Source: Umezawaea sp042738955
Lineage (GTDB): Bacteria; Actinomycetota; Actinomycetes; Mycobacteriales; Pseudonocardiaceae
DNA: 64,000 nucleotides
Direction of reading: 5' to 3'
NCBI RefSeq assembly: GCF_042738955.1
Contig: NZ_JBHYHC010000012.1
Location: 56,922 to 120,921 of the forward strand
A program made the position numbers and the translations under genes. The notes beneath the pieces are model-generated. The model did no database searches and was not told the origin of the DNA. It worked only from the letters and a program-made list of their open reading frames with translations. How positions within the stretch are numbered: the stretch's first letter is position 1; each line of letters begins with the position of its first letter. Positions 55,536 to 64,000 of this stretch are shown one piece after another.

Positions 55536-56381
55536 TCAATCGACGGGCAGCGGCCAGCCGTCCAGCACGTGGCCGGGGTGCTCACGCAGGAAGCGCCGTC
55601 GGACTTCGACGTACTTCGTCGGTGTGAGCCCGGTGAACGACCGGAACTCGTGGCCGAAGTGGGCCTGGTCGAAGTAGCCCGCGCCGCCGGCGAGGTCGCT
55701 CCAGTCGACCGGTCCGGCGGGGTCGATCGAGAACACGGTGGCGGCGAAGCGGTAGGTGCGGGCCAGTCGTTTCGGCGTGACGCCGACGAGGTCCTTGAAC
55801 CGCCGGGCCAGGTGCGTCCCGCTGACCCCGGCCGCCACGCTCAGGTCGCCGATCCCCACCGTGCCACCGGTCGCCGCGATGACACCGCTCGTGTGGCGCA
55901 CCAGGCCCAGGCCCGCGGTCTCGCGCAGCCGCCGCAGCAGTTCCTCCTCGAACAGCGCCAGCATCTCGCGCGGTCCGGACGCCGAGGACAGCCGGTCCCG
56001 CAACGACGCGACGGCGGCCCTGCCCCACACCTGCTCCACCGCCACCGGCCGGTCGCGCAGCTCGGCCGCGGGCATCGGCAGGAACGGCGCCAGCCCCCAC
56101 GGCTTCACGTGCGCGCCGACGGACCGGGTCCACTGTGGATAGCCGAACTCGAACGCACGGGTGGGTGTGCTGATCACGCAGCCGTCGGCGTACTCCCCCG
56201 TCGAGATGTCGGTGACGGCGCGGATGCGGAACGGCTCCCCGAGGTTGACGATGAGCAGCGCCCCCGGCATCGGCGGCAGCGTCAGCCGGGGGTACGGCGG
56301 CGCGCCCTCCAGGTAGTAGAGGTCGTCGATCAGCCCGTCCAGCGGCGGTCGCGGCACTCCGGACACGTACTCCACGCCCAC
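55536..56381 (-). CDS. AraC family regulator
   Basis: A 281-residue protein. The C-terminal AraC DNA-binding domain (about 185-275) has IGDLSVAAGVSGTHLARRFK and GYFDQAHFGHEFRSFTGLTP. The N-terminal part resembles the DUF6597 cupin (PPMPGALLIVNLGEPFRIRA). GTG start. It precedes the RibD-like gene by 63 bases on the same strand and may regulate it. Confidence 0.9.
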   Translation of the reverse strand: MGVEYVSGVPRPPLDGLIDDLYYLEGAPPYPRLTLPPMPGALLIVNLGEPFRIRAVTDISTGEYADGCVISTPTRAFEFGYPQWTRSVGAHVKPWGLAPFLPMPAAELRDRPVAVEQVWGRAAVASLRDRLSSASGPREMLALFEEELLRRLRETAGLGLVRHTSGVIAATGGTVGIGDLSVAAGVSGTHLARRFKDLVGVTPKRLARTYRFAATVFSIDPAGPVDWSDLAGGAGYFDQAHFGHEFRSFTGLTPTKYVEVRRRFLREHPGHVLDGWPLPVD

Positions 56382-56413
56382 AGCATCGCCGACGCCCGCC
56401 GGAAGCGTCCAGG

Positions 56414-57682
56414 TCAGACCTCGCTCGTGGCCGCCGAGTCCAGTTCAAGACCCAGCACGCCGACGTCCAGCGCCCCGTCCGGGGCGACGCCGAACCGCCA
56501 CGCCGCCGTGGGCACGTCCCCGATCACGAGCACCGCGCTCGTCGGGTCCGGTGAGGACGCCAGCGCGGCGAGGCGTTCCAGGTCCGCGACCGGCACGGGA
56601 CCGTTGACGAGCACGAGGAGTCGAGCGGGCTGGTTCCGCCCCGGCAGCCTGCCGCGGTCCAGCATCCCGGTCACGTCGGGGTTTCGCTCCTGCCGGCCGC
56701 CGCCGAGCAGCTCACCCACCGACTGCGCCACCCGCACGCGGCCGGGGGCGATCCGGGTCTTGGGCAGCCTGCCGATCACGGTGATCACCACGCCGGGGTC
56801 GACCGCGACCTGTTCCAGCAGGACGCCCGCGGCCTTCACGGCGTCGTCCGCCTCCCCGGTGAACGCGACCAGGCCGGGTGCGCGGCCGAGGTTCACCGCC
56901 GTCCACTCGCCACCGATCGTGCCCACGGACACCAGCAGCGGGAACGGCGGCGGCACGTTCGGCGTGGTCGGGTCGAGCTGCCACGTCGGGGCCTCCCACA
57001 CGGCCCCCTCCTCGCGGGTCCGCCACGGGTGCGCCACCTGCGGTTGCGGCGGGGTCAGGCGCAGCGACACCCGGTCGGGCCCCACGACGGCGCCGTAGAT
57101 CTGCGGCAGCGGGGTACCGCTGACCACGAGGTGCCGCAACGCGCGGTCGAGCAGGAGCCGGGGCTTGGGGTCCGACGCCGACACGGGCGCGACGACGGAC
57201 TTCGGCTTGCGGCGCTTGCGCGCCACCAGGAACCAGGTGGCGCCACCGGCGACGAGCAGCAGCGCGCCGCCGCCCACCGAACTCGCGACGACCACGGGCA
57301 TCCCGAGGACGGTCGTCTCCGGCGGATCCACGGCGGTGATGGGAGGACTGCTCGGGGCCTTGGACCGCGTCTCCACCGCCGGGTCGTCGGAGCGGGCGCC
57401 GCGCGGCAGCAGGATCACCGCGTTCGCGGGCAGCCGGTCGTTCGCGGACACCGGCTTGCCGTCCGCGCGCACCAGGTCGGGGTTGATCGCGGCGATGTCC
57501 ACCCAGCGCTGCGCGCTGCCCAGCGTGGTGCGCGCGATGTCCAGCAGCGTCACCGACCCGCCCGCCGGGACGTCGTAGTACAGCACTGGTTCGTCCGGCT
57601 GCGCCAGCGCGGGCGCCGGGGCGGCCACGAGCAGGGCGGCGAGCACCATGAGTGCCAGGCGGAGCGACTTCGAAGTGGACAA
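56414..57682 (-). CDS. LysM-domain membrane protein
   Basis: A 422-residue protein. A signal peptide (about 1-27) is followed by a LysM-like region (about 33-95: AGGSVTLLDIARTTLGSAQR), a Pro-rich linker and a transmembrane helix (about 126-152), then a basic stop and a 270-residue cytoplasmic domain of unknown fold that has Rossmann-like strands (LVAFTGEADDAVKAAGVLL). TTG start with GAGG upstream. It lies downstream of the RHS gene on the same strand, past a terminator. A role beside the toxin is a guess. Confidence 0.75.
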   Translation of the reverse strand: MSTSKSLRLALMVLAALLVAAPAPALAQPDEPVLYYDVPAGGSVTLLDIARTTLGSAQRWVDIAAINPDLVRADGKPVSANDRLPANAVILLPRGARSDDPAVETRSKAPSSPPITAVDPPETTVLGMPVVVASSVGGGALLLVAGGATWFLVARKRRKPKSVVAPVSASDPKPRLLLDRALRHLVVSGTPLPQIYGAVVGPDRVSLRLTPPQPQVAHPWRTREEGAVWEAPTWQLDPTTPNVPPPFPLLVSVGTIGGEWTAVNLGRAPGLVAFTGEADDAVKAAGVLLEQVAVDPGVVITVIGRLPKTRIAPGRVRVAQSVGELLGGGRQERNPDVTGMLDRGRLPGRNQPARLLVLVNGPVPVADLERLAALASSPDPTSAVLVIGDVPTAAWRFGVAPDGALDVGVLGLELDSAATSEV

Positions 57683-57716
57683 GTTGAGGCCTCGTTCCCG
57701 ATGTGGTTCCCCCTGA

Positions 57717-57761
57717 ACACGGACCCGCTCCCCCGGTGGTTCAGCGGGAGCGGATCCGTGT
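57717..57761 (-). terminator. Terminator after the RHS gene
   Basis: ACACGGACCCGCTCCC (57717-57732) pairs with 57746-57761 with a single mismatch across a 13-base loop. It sits between the RHS stop (57774) and the LysM start (57682), ending RHS transcription. Confidence 0.7.
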
Positions 57762-57773
57762 GATCCACCGCAC

Positions 57774-60700
57774 TCAGAGGATGCTGTCCAGCGGGCCGAC
57801 CCTGCGGAACCCGCCGGGGGCGTCGAGCAGGCTCGGCACCCCCACCAGGTCGCCGATCCCGGTCGACTTGTTCGGCAGGTTCACGCCGCCGACGTTCACC
57901 GGCGGACCGGTCCGCTCGACCGTCGCCAGGTGCTTGCCGCCCAGCTCCATCACGAACTTGCCGGGGTTCATCCGCTGGTGGAACTCCACCGACTCCGCGC
58001 CGAGCGAGTTCAGCATGGCGTGCCGCTGGAAGAGCCCGTCGTCACCGGGAGCGGGACCGCGGCGAGCGGGGTTGCCGCCGATGCCGATCACGTCGACGCC
58101 GTGCGTGCGCGCCTCGTTCAGCACCTGCCGCACCTCCTGGTTGTTCGGGTTCAGCTTGAGGAACCGGTCCAGCTTCGGGTCCATGTTCCCGGTCTTCAGG
58201 AAGTCCTTCACCATCGCGCCGTGGGCGTCGTTGCGCAGGCTCTCCATGAAGACCTTGTTGACGCCGTTGGCCTTCAGCTGCCCCATGTTGTTCTTCAGCA
58301 CGTCGAACACCGGGTTGTCCGCCCCGTGGCTGCCGCCGATCGCGACCCCGTCGAACCGGCCGAGCAGCCCGTTCACGTTGCCGATGCGGCCGTTGGTGCT
58401 GCCGAGGACGTTGTCCACGGCGCCGGTGTCGAGCTTGTTCGGGTCGAAGGCGGCGTTGCGCTCGACCGACTGGTTCGCGACGTGCCGGTCCCTCACATCC
58501 TGGGCCTCGAAGAACTTCCTGGTCTTCGGGTCCCTGCGGCCCAGCGCCTCCAACGCGTCCGCGCTGCCCTTGAAGTCGAGCCCCTCCCGGCGGGCGAGGT
58601 CGCGGGCGTTCATCGTGAGCAGGCTGTTGCCGTTGTTGAACTCCGACAGCGTGGCCCCGTCCTCGTTGAACACGACCTTGCCGTTGCGCGCGGGCGGCAC
58701 GTGCGGCCCGCTGATGCCGTCGAACGCCTGCTTGTCGAGCTTGTTGGCGCCCGGCCCGAGCGCCGGGATCTTGTCCCGCACCTTGTCGGCGAACTTGCTG
58801 TTGCCGAGGAAGTCGAACTTCCGGTTGTGGTCCGGGCCTCGGAAGATCAGCGACGGGCCCTCGGGCGAGTTGTGGATCTTGTTGAACTCGGCGACCGGGC
58901 ACGGCGCGAGACCGAGCGGGTCCACCCAGCCCGTCGGGTTCAGCACGTACGAGCGCGGGTCCGCGGCGGGTTCGAGGCCCAACGGGTCCTTCGTCACGTA
59001 CCGGCCGGACACGGGATCGTAGTAGCGGTACCGGTTGTAGTGCAGACCGGTCTCCTCGTCGTGGTACTGGCCGGGGAAGCGCAGCGGGGTGTCACCGGCG
59101 GGCCCCAGACCCCACAGGCTCTGCTCGGCGCGCCACGACACCGTGCCGTCCTCCTCGACCAGTTCCGTCGGCGTGCCGACGAAGTCGGTCACCACGACCC
59201 GGAACCGCGCGGCGGACCACGGCTGGTCGCCGGAGCGCTCGACCTGGTGGTGCCCGTCCCACGCGGTCACGGCGTCACCGCGGCGCTGTTCGACCAGGTC
59301 CGAGGCGTCCCAGGTGAACTCGACCCGGTCGAGCACCTCGACGCCGTCCGGCGTCACGCGGTGCTTGGCGATCCGGCGGCCGAACGGGTCGTAGAGGTAG
59401 CGCCAGTGCTCCCCCTCGGGCGTGACGACCGCGGTCAGCTGGTCGAGCACGTCCCAGCGGAACCGCCAGACGCGACCGCCCTCGGACCGCCGCACGACCC
59501 GGCCGTCGGCGTCGTGGTCGTACCGGATCTCGCCGACCTGCCGGACGTCCATGCCGTCGTAGACGTGCGTGCCCAGCGCGGACCCGGTCAGCAACCCGGC
59601 CTCGTCGTAGGAGTAGCGCTCGTCGACGTCACCGCGCACCGCCGTGACCCGCCCGGCACCGTCCACCTCGTACTCGCGGTCGCCGCGCACGGAGTCCGCG
59701 ATCCCGACCAGCACGCCGTCCTCGCGGTACTCGTACCCCCGCGCGGCCCCGTTGACGCGCTGCGCGCGCAAGCGACCCGACGCCCATTCCTGGTCCAGCT
59801 CAACGGAACCGACCGTCCGCCGCGTCTCCTGCCCCAGCGCGTCGTGCGCCAGCCGGGCGGTGCGCCCGGCGAACTCCACCGCCTCCGGCTGCTCGCCGAA
59901 GCCGTAGTGCCACGCGCTCTCGGCCCCGGACGGCGTGGACCGACCGGTCCTGCGGCCAGCCGCGTCGTAGGAGTTGGTCAGCGTGCGGCCGTTCACCGTC
60001 TCGGTCAGCACCCGCCCCAGTTCGTCGTAGGTCCGAGACAGCTCTCCGCCCGGCCACGTGGCCCGGAGGACGCGGCCCATGGCGTCGTGCTCGAACGTCG
60101 TCACGCCCTCGTCCGTGCGTCGCGAGACCGGCCTGCCGTGCGCGTCCCACTCGATGTGCGCGCTCTGCCCGGACGCGTTGTGCAGCTCGACCACGCGGCC
60201 CGCGGCGTCGGAGACGAACCGCTGCTCCCGGCCGTCGAAGTCGACCTCGCGCTCCACCGCGCCGGACGTGCCGTACTGGTAGAGCCACTCCAGCCCCAGC
60301 GCGTTCGTCACGCCGGTCATCCGCGACTCGGTGTCGTAGCGGTACTCGATCCGCCCGTCGGTCGGCGTCTCGACGCTCAGCGGCACGTCGAAGTGACCGT
60401 AGGTCGCGCTCGTCACCGCACCCCGCGCCGACACCGCGCGGACGAGGTTCCCCTCGCCGTCGTACGAGAACTCCTCGCGCGCACCGTTCGGCCATACGAC
60501 CTCGGCGGGCTTTCCACTGCCGTTCCAGGTGATCCGGGTCGTCTCGCCGGTGGCCTCGGTCACCACGGTCGGCCTGCCGAGCGCGTCGTAGCCCACCAGC
60601 GTCTCCCCGCCGAGCGCGTCGACCACCCGCACCGGCAGCCCGGCCGCGTCGTGCTCGGTGCTCGTCCGCCGCCCCAGCGGGTCCACGGTCGTCGTCACGT

Positions 60701-62876
60701 ACCCGTCGTAGGAGTACGTCGTGCGCGCGCCCGCCGGGTCGGTCTCCGCGACCACCCGGCCGTCCTCGTCGTACTCGTAGAGCCACTGGCCGCCGTCTGC
60801 CAGCACGTAGCGGCCGGGCAGGCCGGACTCCAGGTACTCCGCGCTGCTCCGCTCGCCGTTCGGCCCCGTGACGAGCACGAGGTGACCGTCGGCGTCGTAC
60901 TCGTAGCGGGTGACGTTGCCCAGCGGGTCGGTGCGGGTGAGCAGCCGGTCGTAGCGGTCCCACGTCGACTCGACGACAGCGCCGTCGGCGTTGGTCTCGC
61001 GCACGACCTGGAAGGCCGCGTTGACGTCGTAGGTGGTGGTGCGGCCGACCGAGTCGGTGACCGTGGTGCGGCGGTTGCCGTACTCCAGGCGGTAGCTCAG
61101 GAGTCCCTCGGCGCCACGGGTGCGCACGCAGCGGTTCCGGTCGTCGTAGAAGTACTCGTACCACATGCCGTTGCTGTCGTCCCAGCGCACGATCCGGTCG
61201 TTCGAGCCGTACCGGAACCTCGTGGTGCCGCCGGAGGCGTCGACGACCTCGGCGAGGTTGCCGCTCACGTAGCGGTAGGCGACACGGGCGAGGTCGCCGT
61301 CCGGTCCGGTCGCGGTCAACGCGGTGATCCGGCCGTCCTCGGTGCTCACCGCCACCCTCGTGCCGCCGGAGTGCGCCACGCCGACCGGAACGCCCTCGTC
61401 GTCGTAGGAGAACTCGACCTGGTTGCCCTCGTGGTCGAGGATCGCCGCGATCGGCAGCACGAGGCCGTCGACGACCGGGAGGAACCGCAGCTGCCTGCCG
61501 GGTTGGCGCACGACGTACCCGCCGCCCGCTCCCCTGCTCAGCGGCCACCTCGGGCCCTCCTCCGGCAGCACCTCGCCGTCCTCGGGGTGCGGGTACGCGA
61601 GCAGCGTGCCGTCCTCCACGACGAACGTGAGCCCCTGCGCGTCGACCTCCAGCCGCTGGTCCGCGGTGGACGACCAGGACGGGCCGAACCAGCGGCCAGA
61701 CCGGAACGACGACACGTGCGTGCGGCTCAGCTCCAGCGGCAGGGCGCCCGCGACGAGCAGGTCGGTCTGTGGAAGCAGCATCCGGCCGCTGGAGACGTCG
61801 ATCGGGTCACCCGCGACGACCTTGTCCGCGTTGGCCTGCGCGTTCGGCCGCGGCGGGGTGTTGAGGCCGCGCGTGCCGCCCGGTGGTGTGATGTCCTTGG
61901 GCGGCGGGATGGGGATGTCGATGCTGCGGCCCGCGCCGCCCGCGAAGTTCTTGGTGAGGCCCTTGACGCCGTTCTTGATCGGCCCGGTCAGCTTCGTGCT
62001 GAACTTGAGCACGTTCTTCAGGATCTTGCCGCCGGGCACGAAGCTGAGCGCCAGGCCGCCGACCGCCATGCCGAGCGCGACCATGTCGTTCTTCACCACG
62101 GCCGCGAGGATCTCGACGCCGGACGACAGCAGGCCGATGGCCGCGCCCAGCGGCGGGAAGATGAACCCCGCGATGGTGGACAGCACGTCCAGCACGATCG
62201 TGAGGATGTCGGCCACGACGTTGACCAGGAAGTCGAAGAACTCCTTGAAGGCGTCGCCGATCTTCTCCCAGATCGACCGCTGCGGCGCGAGGTCGCCCAT
62301 CTCGTAGAGCACCTTGGACGCCACGGACGCGGCCTGGTCGCGCAGCGCGATCGCCTGCCCCAGCAGGGACTTCGCGCCGTCGAGCGCCTGCGAGGCCGCG
62401 GCCTGCCGGTTCTGCGCGTCCCGCAGGTCCGACTGGGACTCCTCGGACGGCTCCGTCCCCTCCGCCGAGGCCTTGACCCGTTCCACGGCCGCGGCCACCG
62501 AAGCGACCAGCGTGCCCGCCGAGTTCTGCTCCTGGCTCGCCGTGCGCGCCTGGTCCAGCGCGGTCAGCGACATCGACTGCGCCTCCTCCAGGGAGGGCAT
62601 GTACCGGGCGTAGGCGTCCGCCGCCTGGCCGTAGGCGTTCGCCATGTCGTTGAGGCGCTTCGGCACCTCGCCGTACAGCGCCCGGTACGCGTCCATGGCC
62701 TTGCCGATGCCACCGTCGATGTCCCCGCTGCCGTTGAGCAGCTGGAACGCTTCCTGCGTCACCGAACCGAGCTCGCGGTAGGCGTCGCGGAGGGCGACCA
62801 ACGCGTCCGGATCACCGGGCACCGGATCGTCGTCCTCGTCCAAAACGAACCATTCGCCAGCGGCGGGGCGGGTCAT
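57774..62876 (-). CDS. RHS-repeat polymorphic toxin
   Basis: A 1700-residue protein. The helical N terminus (about 1-190) is WXG100/T7SS-like. A hydrophobic stretch (about 205-300) follows. A DUF6531 motif (GDPIDVSSGRM, about residue 353) opens the RHS shell of YD repeats, and the core ends at GLHYNRYRYYDPVSGRYVTKDPLGL (split here: YRYYDPVSGRYVTKDP) near residue 1310. The polymorphic C-terminal toxin (about 1325-1700) has AIGGSHGAD (about 1510), a KVFMES Glu and ELGGKHL (about 1640), a pattern of the TIKI/TraB/EreA/ChaN superfamily. The ATG has GGGAG upstream. No immunity gene is seen next to it. Divergent from the WXG-like pair. Confidence 0.9.
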   Translation of the reverse strand: MTRPAAGEWFVLDEDDDPVPGDPDALVALRDAYRELGSVTQEAFQLLNGSGDIDGGIGKAMDAYRALYGEVPKRLNDMANAYGQAADAYARYMPSLEEAQSMSLTALDQARTASQEQNSAGTLVASVAAAVERVKASAEGTEPSEESQSDLRDAQNRQAAASQALDGAKSLLGQAIALRDQAASVASKVLYEMGDLAPQRSIWEKIGDAFKEFFDFLVNVVADILTIVLDVLSTIAGFIFPPLGAAIGLLSSGVEILAAVVKNDMVALGMAVGGLALSFVPGGKILKNVLKFSTKLTGPIKNGVKGLTKNFAGGAGRSIDIPIPPPKDITPPGGTRGLNTPPRPNAQANADKVVAGDPIDVSSGRMLLPQTDLLVAGALPLELSRTHVSSFRSGRWFGPSWSSTADQRLEVDAQGLTFVVEDGTLLAYPHPEDGEVLPEEGPRWPLSRGAGGGYVVRQPGRQLRFLPVVDGLVLPIAAILDHEGNQVEFSYDDEGVPVGVAHSGGTRVAVSTEDGRITALTATGPDGDLARVAYRYVSGNLAEVVDASGGTTRFRYGSNDRIVRWDDSNGMWYEYFYDDRNRCVRTRGAEGLLSYRLEYGNRRTTVTDSVGRTTTYDVNAAFQVVRETNADGAVVESTWDRYDRLLTRTDPLGNVTRYEYDADGHLVLVTGPNGERSSAEYLESGLPGRYVLADGGQWLYEYDEDGRVVAETDPAGARTTYSYDGYVTTTVDPLGRRTSTEHDAAGLPVRVVDALGGETLVGYDALGRPTVVTEATGETTRITWNGSGKPAEVVWPNGAREEFSYDGEGNLVRAVSARGAVTSATYGHFDVPLSVETPTDGRIEYRYDTESRMTGVTNALGLEWLYQYGTSGAVEREVDFDGREQRFVSDAAGRVVELHNASGQSAHIEWDAHGRPVSRRTDEGVTTFEHDAMGRVLRATWPGGELSRTYDELGRVLTETVNGRTLTNSYDAAGRRTGRSTPSGAESAWHYGFGEQPEAVEFAGRTARLAHDALGQETRRTVGSVELDQEWASGRLRAQRVNGAARGYEYREDGVLVGIADSVRGDREYEVDGAGRVTAVRGDVDERYSYDEAGLLTGSALGTHVYDGMDVRQVGEIRYDHDADGRVVRRSEGGRVWRFRWDVLDQLTAVVTPEGEHWRYLYDPFGRRIAKHRVTPDGVEVLDRVEFTWDASDLVEQRRGDAVTAWDGHHQVERSGDQPWSAARFRVVVTDFVGTPTELVEEDGTVSWRAEQSLWGLGPAGDTPLRFPGQYHDEETGLHYNRYRYYDPVSGRYVTKDPLGLEPAADPRSYVLNPTGWVDPLGLAPCPVAEFNKIHNSPEGPSLIFRGPDHNRKFDFLGNSKFADKVRDKIPALGPGANKLDKQAFDGISGPHVPPARNGKVVFNEDGATLSEFNNGNSLLTMNARDLARREGLDFKGSADALEALGRRDPKTRKFFEAQDVRDRHVANQSVERNAAFDPNKLDTGAVDNVLGSTNGRIGNVNGLLGRFDGVAIGGSHGADNPVFDVLKNNMGQLKANGVNKVFMESLRNDAHGAMVKDFLKTGNMDPKLDRFLKLNPNNQEVRQVLNEARTHGVDVIGIGGNPARRGPAPGDDGLFQRHAMLNSLGAESVEFHQRMNPGKFVMELGGKHLATVERTGPPVNVGGVNLPNKSTGIGDLVGVPSLLDAPGGFRRVGPLDSIL

Positions 62877-63015
62877 CTCGTTCTCCCTCAAGTCTTTCCT
62901 TCGACCTGACACGACACGAGCGGGAGGCCCATCCGGTTCAGTGCGAATCGGACTGAACCGGACAGCGCCCGGAGCCGTGAGTCCACTGGAGAGAGTCCGA
63001 CGAGTGGGGAGCGCG
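62877..63015. promoter_or_regulatory. Divergent promoter region, RHS / WXG-like pair
   Basis: A 139-bp spacer with no gene. It should hold both promoters. A run AATCGGACTGAACCGGAC at 62944-62961 looks like a degenerate repeat of CGGAC/CGGTTC arms, but no clear operator or -10 was found. Confidence 0.4.
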
Positions 63016-63315
63016 ATGAGCGAGATCCGGGTACCCGTCGACGAGCTGACCAGGGTCGCGGACCTGTTGTCGCGCACCGAGCAGCTCATGGGTGACAGCC
63101 TGGTCAGGTCGATGGGCGGCATGGTCGACGCCATGGGGGACAAGGGGATGCGGGACGCCGCGCGGGACTTCGAGAAGTCCTGGGGCGACGGGCGTTTCGT
63201 GCTGGGCCGGGACCTGGTCGCGCTGCGCGACGCCAGCCGGACGGCGGCGGACGCGTTCCGCAACACCGACGAGCAGACGGCCAACGCCCTGACGGAAAGC
63301 AGTGGAGGACAGTGA
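63016..63315 (+). CDS. WXG100-like protein
   Basis: A 99-residue helical-hairpin protein: RVPVDELTRVADLLSRTEQL, then a long helix with the WG-like turn FEKSWGDGRFVLGRDL. The size and layout match ESX/WXG100-family partners that accompany secreted RHS toxins; the motif here is WGDG rather than WxG. The ATG at 63016 has GGGGAG upstream. First of a two-gene operon. Confidence 0.7.
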   Translation: MSEIRVPVDELTRVADLLSRTEQLMGDSLVRSMGGMVDAMGDKGMRDAARDFEKSWGDGRFVLGRDLVALRDASRTAADAFRNTDEQTANALTESSGGQ

Positions 63316-63887
63316 TGAGCACCACGACCGGCTCGCTCCGGATGACGATCCCGGAGGACTGGTACGACCTGTCCGTCGCGGACGAGGCCGCGGAGAACAC
63401 CCTCGCGCGGCTGCTGTGGGACGGCTGCGTCGAGGGGGGTGTCGACGAGGAGTCGGCCGGGCTGTTCACCGAGTCGGTGCGCCGCTCGATCCGCCACGCC
63501 CGGCGCAACGGGGTGCTGCACGCCGCGGGGATGTTCGAGATCTACGAGGACGGCCCGCTGACCGCGACCGTGGTCGCGGCGATGGTCACACCGCCCGGCA
63601 ACGCCGACCTGTTGAGCGCCCTCACCGAGGGCAAGTCCGCCGTGGACACCTGGACGCGCGTGAGCACCGTCCGGCTCGACGGCGTGGGCACGGCGGCTCG
63701 GGTGCACGGTATCCAGGACGTGGTCATGGACGACGTCCCGATCCGGTGCGCCGTCATGCACACCCTGATCCGCATCCCCGGTCGCACCGAGGTGATGGTG
63801 ATCACCGGCACCAGCCCCAACATCGCCGAGGCGGACACCCTGTTCGAGCTGTTCAGCTCCATCACGGCGACCGTCTCCTTCCACTAG
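63315..63887 (+). CDS. Protein of unknown function beside WXG-like gene
   Basis: A 190-residue soluble protein beginning MSTTTGSLRMTIPEDWYDLS, which resembles the EspG/ESX-neighbour proteins of actinomycetes only in outline. A strand-rich C-terminal half (VTIFEIYEDGPLTATVVAAM region) suggests a chaperone-like or adaptor fold. Its ATG overlaps the previous stop (TGATG), so it is coupled to the WXG-like gene and may deliver or chaperone it or the RHS toxin. An immunity function cannot be excluded. Confidence 0.6.
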   Translation: MSTTTGSLRMTIPEDWYDLSVADEAAENTLARLLWDGCVEGGVDEESAGLFTESVRRSIRHARRNGVLHAAGMFEIYEDGPLTATVVAAMVTPPGNADLLSALTEGKSAVDTWTRVSTVRLDGVGTAARVHGIQDVVMDDVPIRCAVMHTLIRIPGRTEVMVITGTSPNIAEADTLFELFSSITATVSFH

Positions 63888-63899
63888 CGCCAACGAGAA

Positions 63900-63932
63900 G
63901 TCCCGGTCGGTCCGCTTCGGACCGACCGGGAC
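63900..63932. terminator. Perfect terminator hairpin
   Basis: GTCCCGGTCGGTCCG (63900-63914) pairs perfectly over 15 bp with 63918-63932 around a three-base loop, just after the stop at 63887. Confidence 0.85.
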
Positions 63933-64000
63933 GTTAACGTCGTCTCCCCCAATGCATGACAGCAGGTCCGAGTACGTGGTCTCGGGCACCAGGCCGACTG
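63933..64000. other. Window edge, unassigned
   Basis: A 68-bp tail after the terminator. On the minus strand a frame ends in TAA at 63934-63936, so a convergent gene may end here, but the fragment (GPAVMHWGRRR at its C terminus) cannot be judged. Confidence 0.3.

Noticed and set aside
57930..62909. A 1659-residue open frame on the plus strand
   Set aside because: It lies antisense to the RHS gene and has shadow composition (Arg, Val, His, Pro rich). RHS motifs read clearly on the minus strand.
62877..63989. N-terminal extension of the RHS gene to 63989
   Set aside because: The extension is low-complexity and runs antisense to the WXG-like pair. The ATG at 62876 has a good ribosome site.

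Overview
High-GC actinobacterial chromosome. GTG and TTG starts are common, neighbouring genes often overlap by 4-10 bases, and many genes show a TAnnnT -10 box just before the start codon. The gene families (SARP/AfsR, LAL-type LuxR, IniB-like protein, stand-alone NRPS parts, RHS toxin with a WXG-like neighbour) suggest a filamentous Pseudonocardiales member such as Saccharothrix, Lentzea or Actinosynnema. No rRNA, tRNA, IS element, phage gene or CRISPR array was seen.

Layout. 0-3.4 kb: a TetR gene with a perfect palindromic operator, then a coupled pair made of a vWA/TROVE-like (Ro-like) protein and a partner of unknown function. 3.7-13.3 kb: a small nonribosomal peptide locus built from discrete parts: one C-A-T protein on the + strand, and on the - strand a coupled operon of A-T, A-T, free-standing C domain, luciferase-like monooxygenase and P450. 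13.5-16.8 kb: a secreted GH127 beta-L-arabinofuranosidase with a ricin-type lectin domain behind two LacI-like operators, plus two small exported or membrane proteins. 16.8-22.9 kb: a MalT/IniR-like LuxR regulator divergent from an IniB-domain protein, then an AfsR-like SARP regulator. 23-27 kb: three secreted cell-wall hydrolases of unrelated catalytic families, all fused to the same seven-unit, 37-residue repeat module.

27-38 kb: a LuxR-type HTH protein, an esterase-NTF2-NTF2 operon with a MarR gene, a LAL-type LuxR regulator, an ABC exporter divergent from a two-component system, and a small secreted protein. 38-56 kb: an accessory stretch in which regulators of many families (MerR, HxlR, two XRE/MmyB, LysR, TetR, AraC) each sit beside oxidoreductases, hydrolases or a transporter. 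The TetR subset carries two pairs of TACC-N4-GGTA sites, both pairs with exactly 35-bp spacing. 56-64 kb: a LysM membrane protein, a 1700-residue RHS polymorphic toxin with a C-terminal domain that looks TIKI/EreA/ChaN-like, and a divergent WXG-like pair.

Strongest candidates for something new are the three-enzyme repeat-module locus, the RHS C-terminal toxin with no evident immunity gene, the IniR/IniB pair without IniA/IniC, the vWA/TROVE-like pair and the discrete NRPS locus. All functional calls come from reading the sequence by eye; no database search was run.
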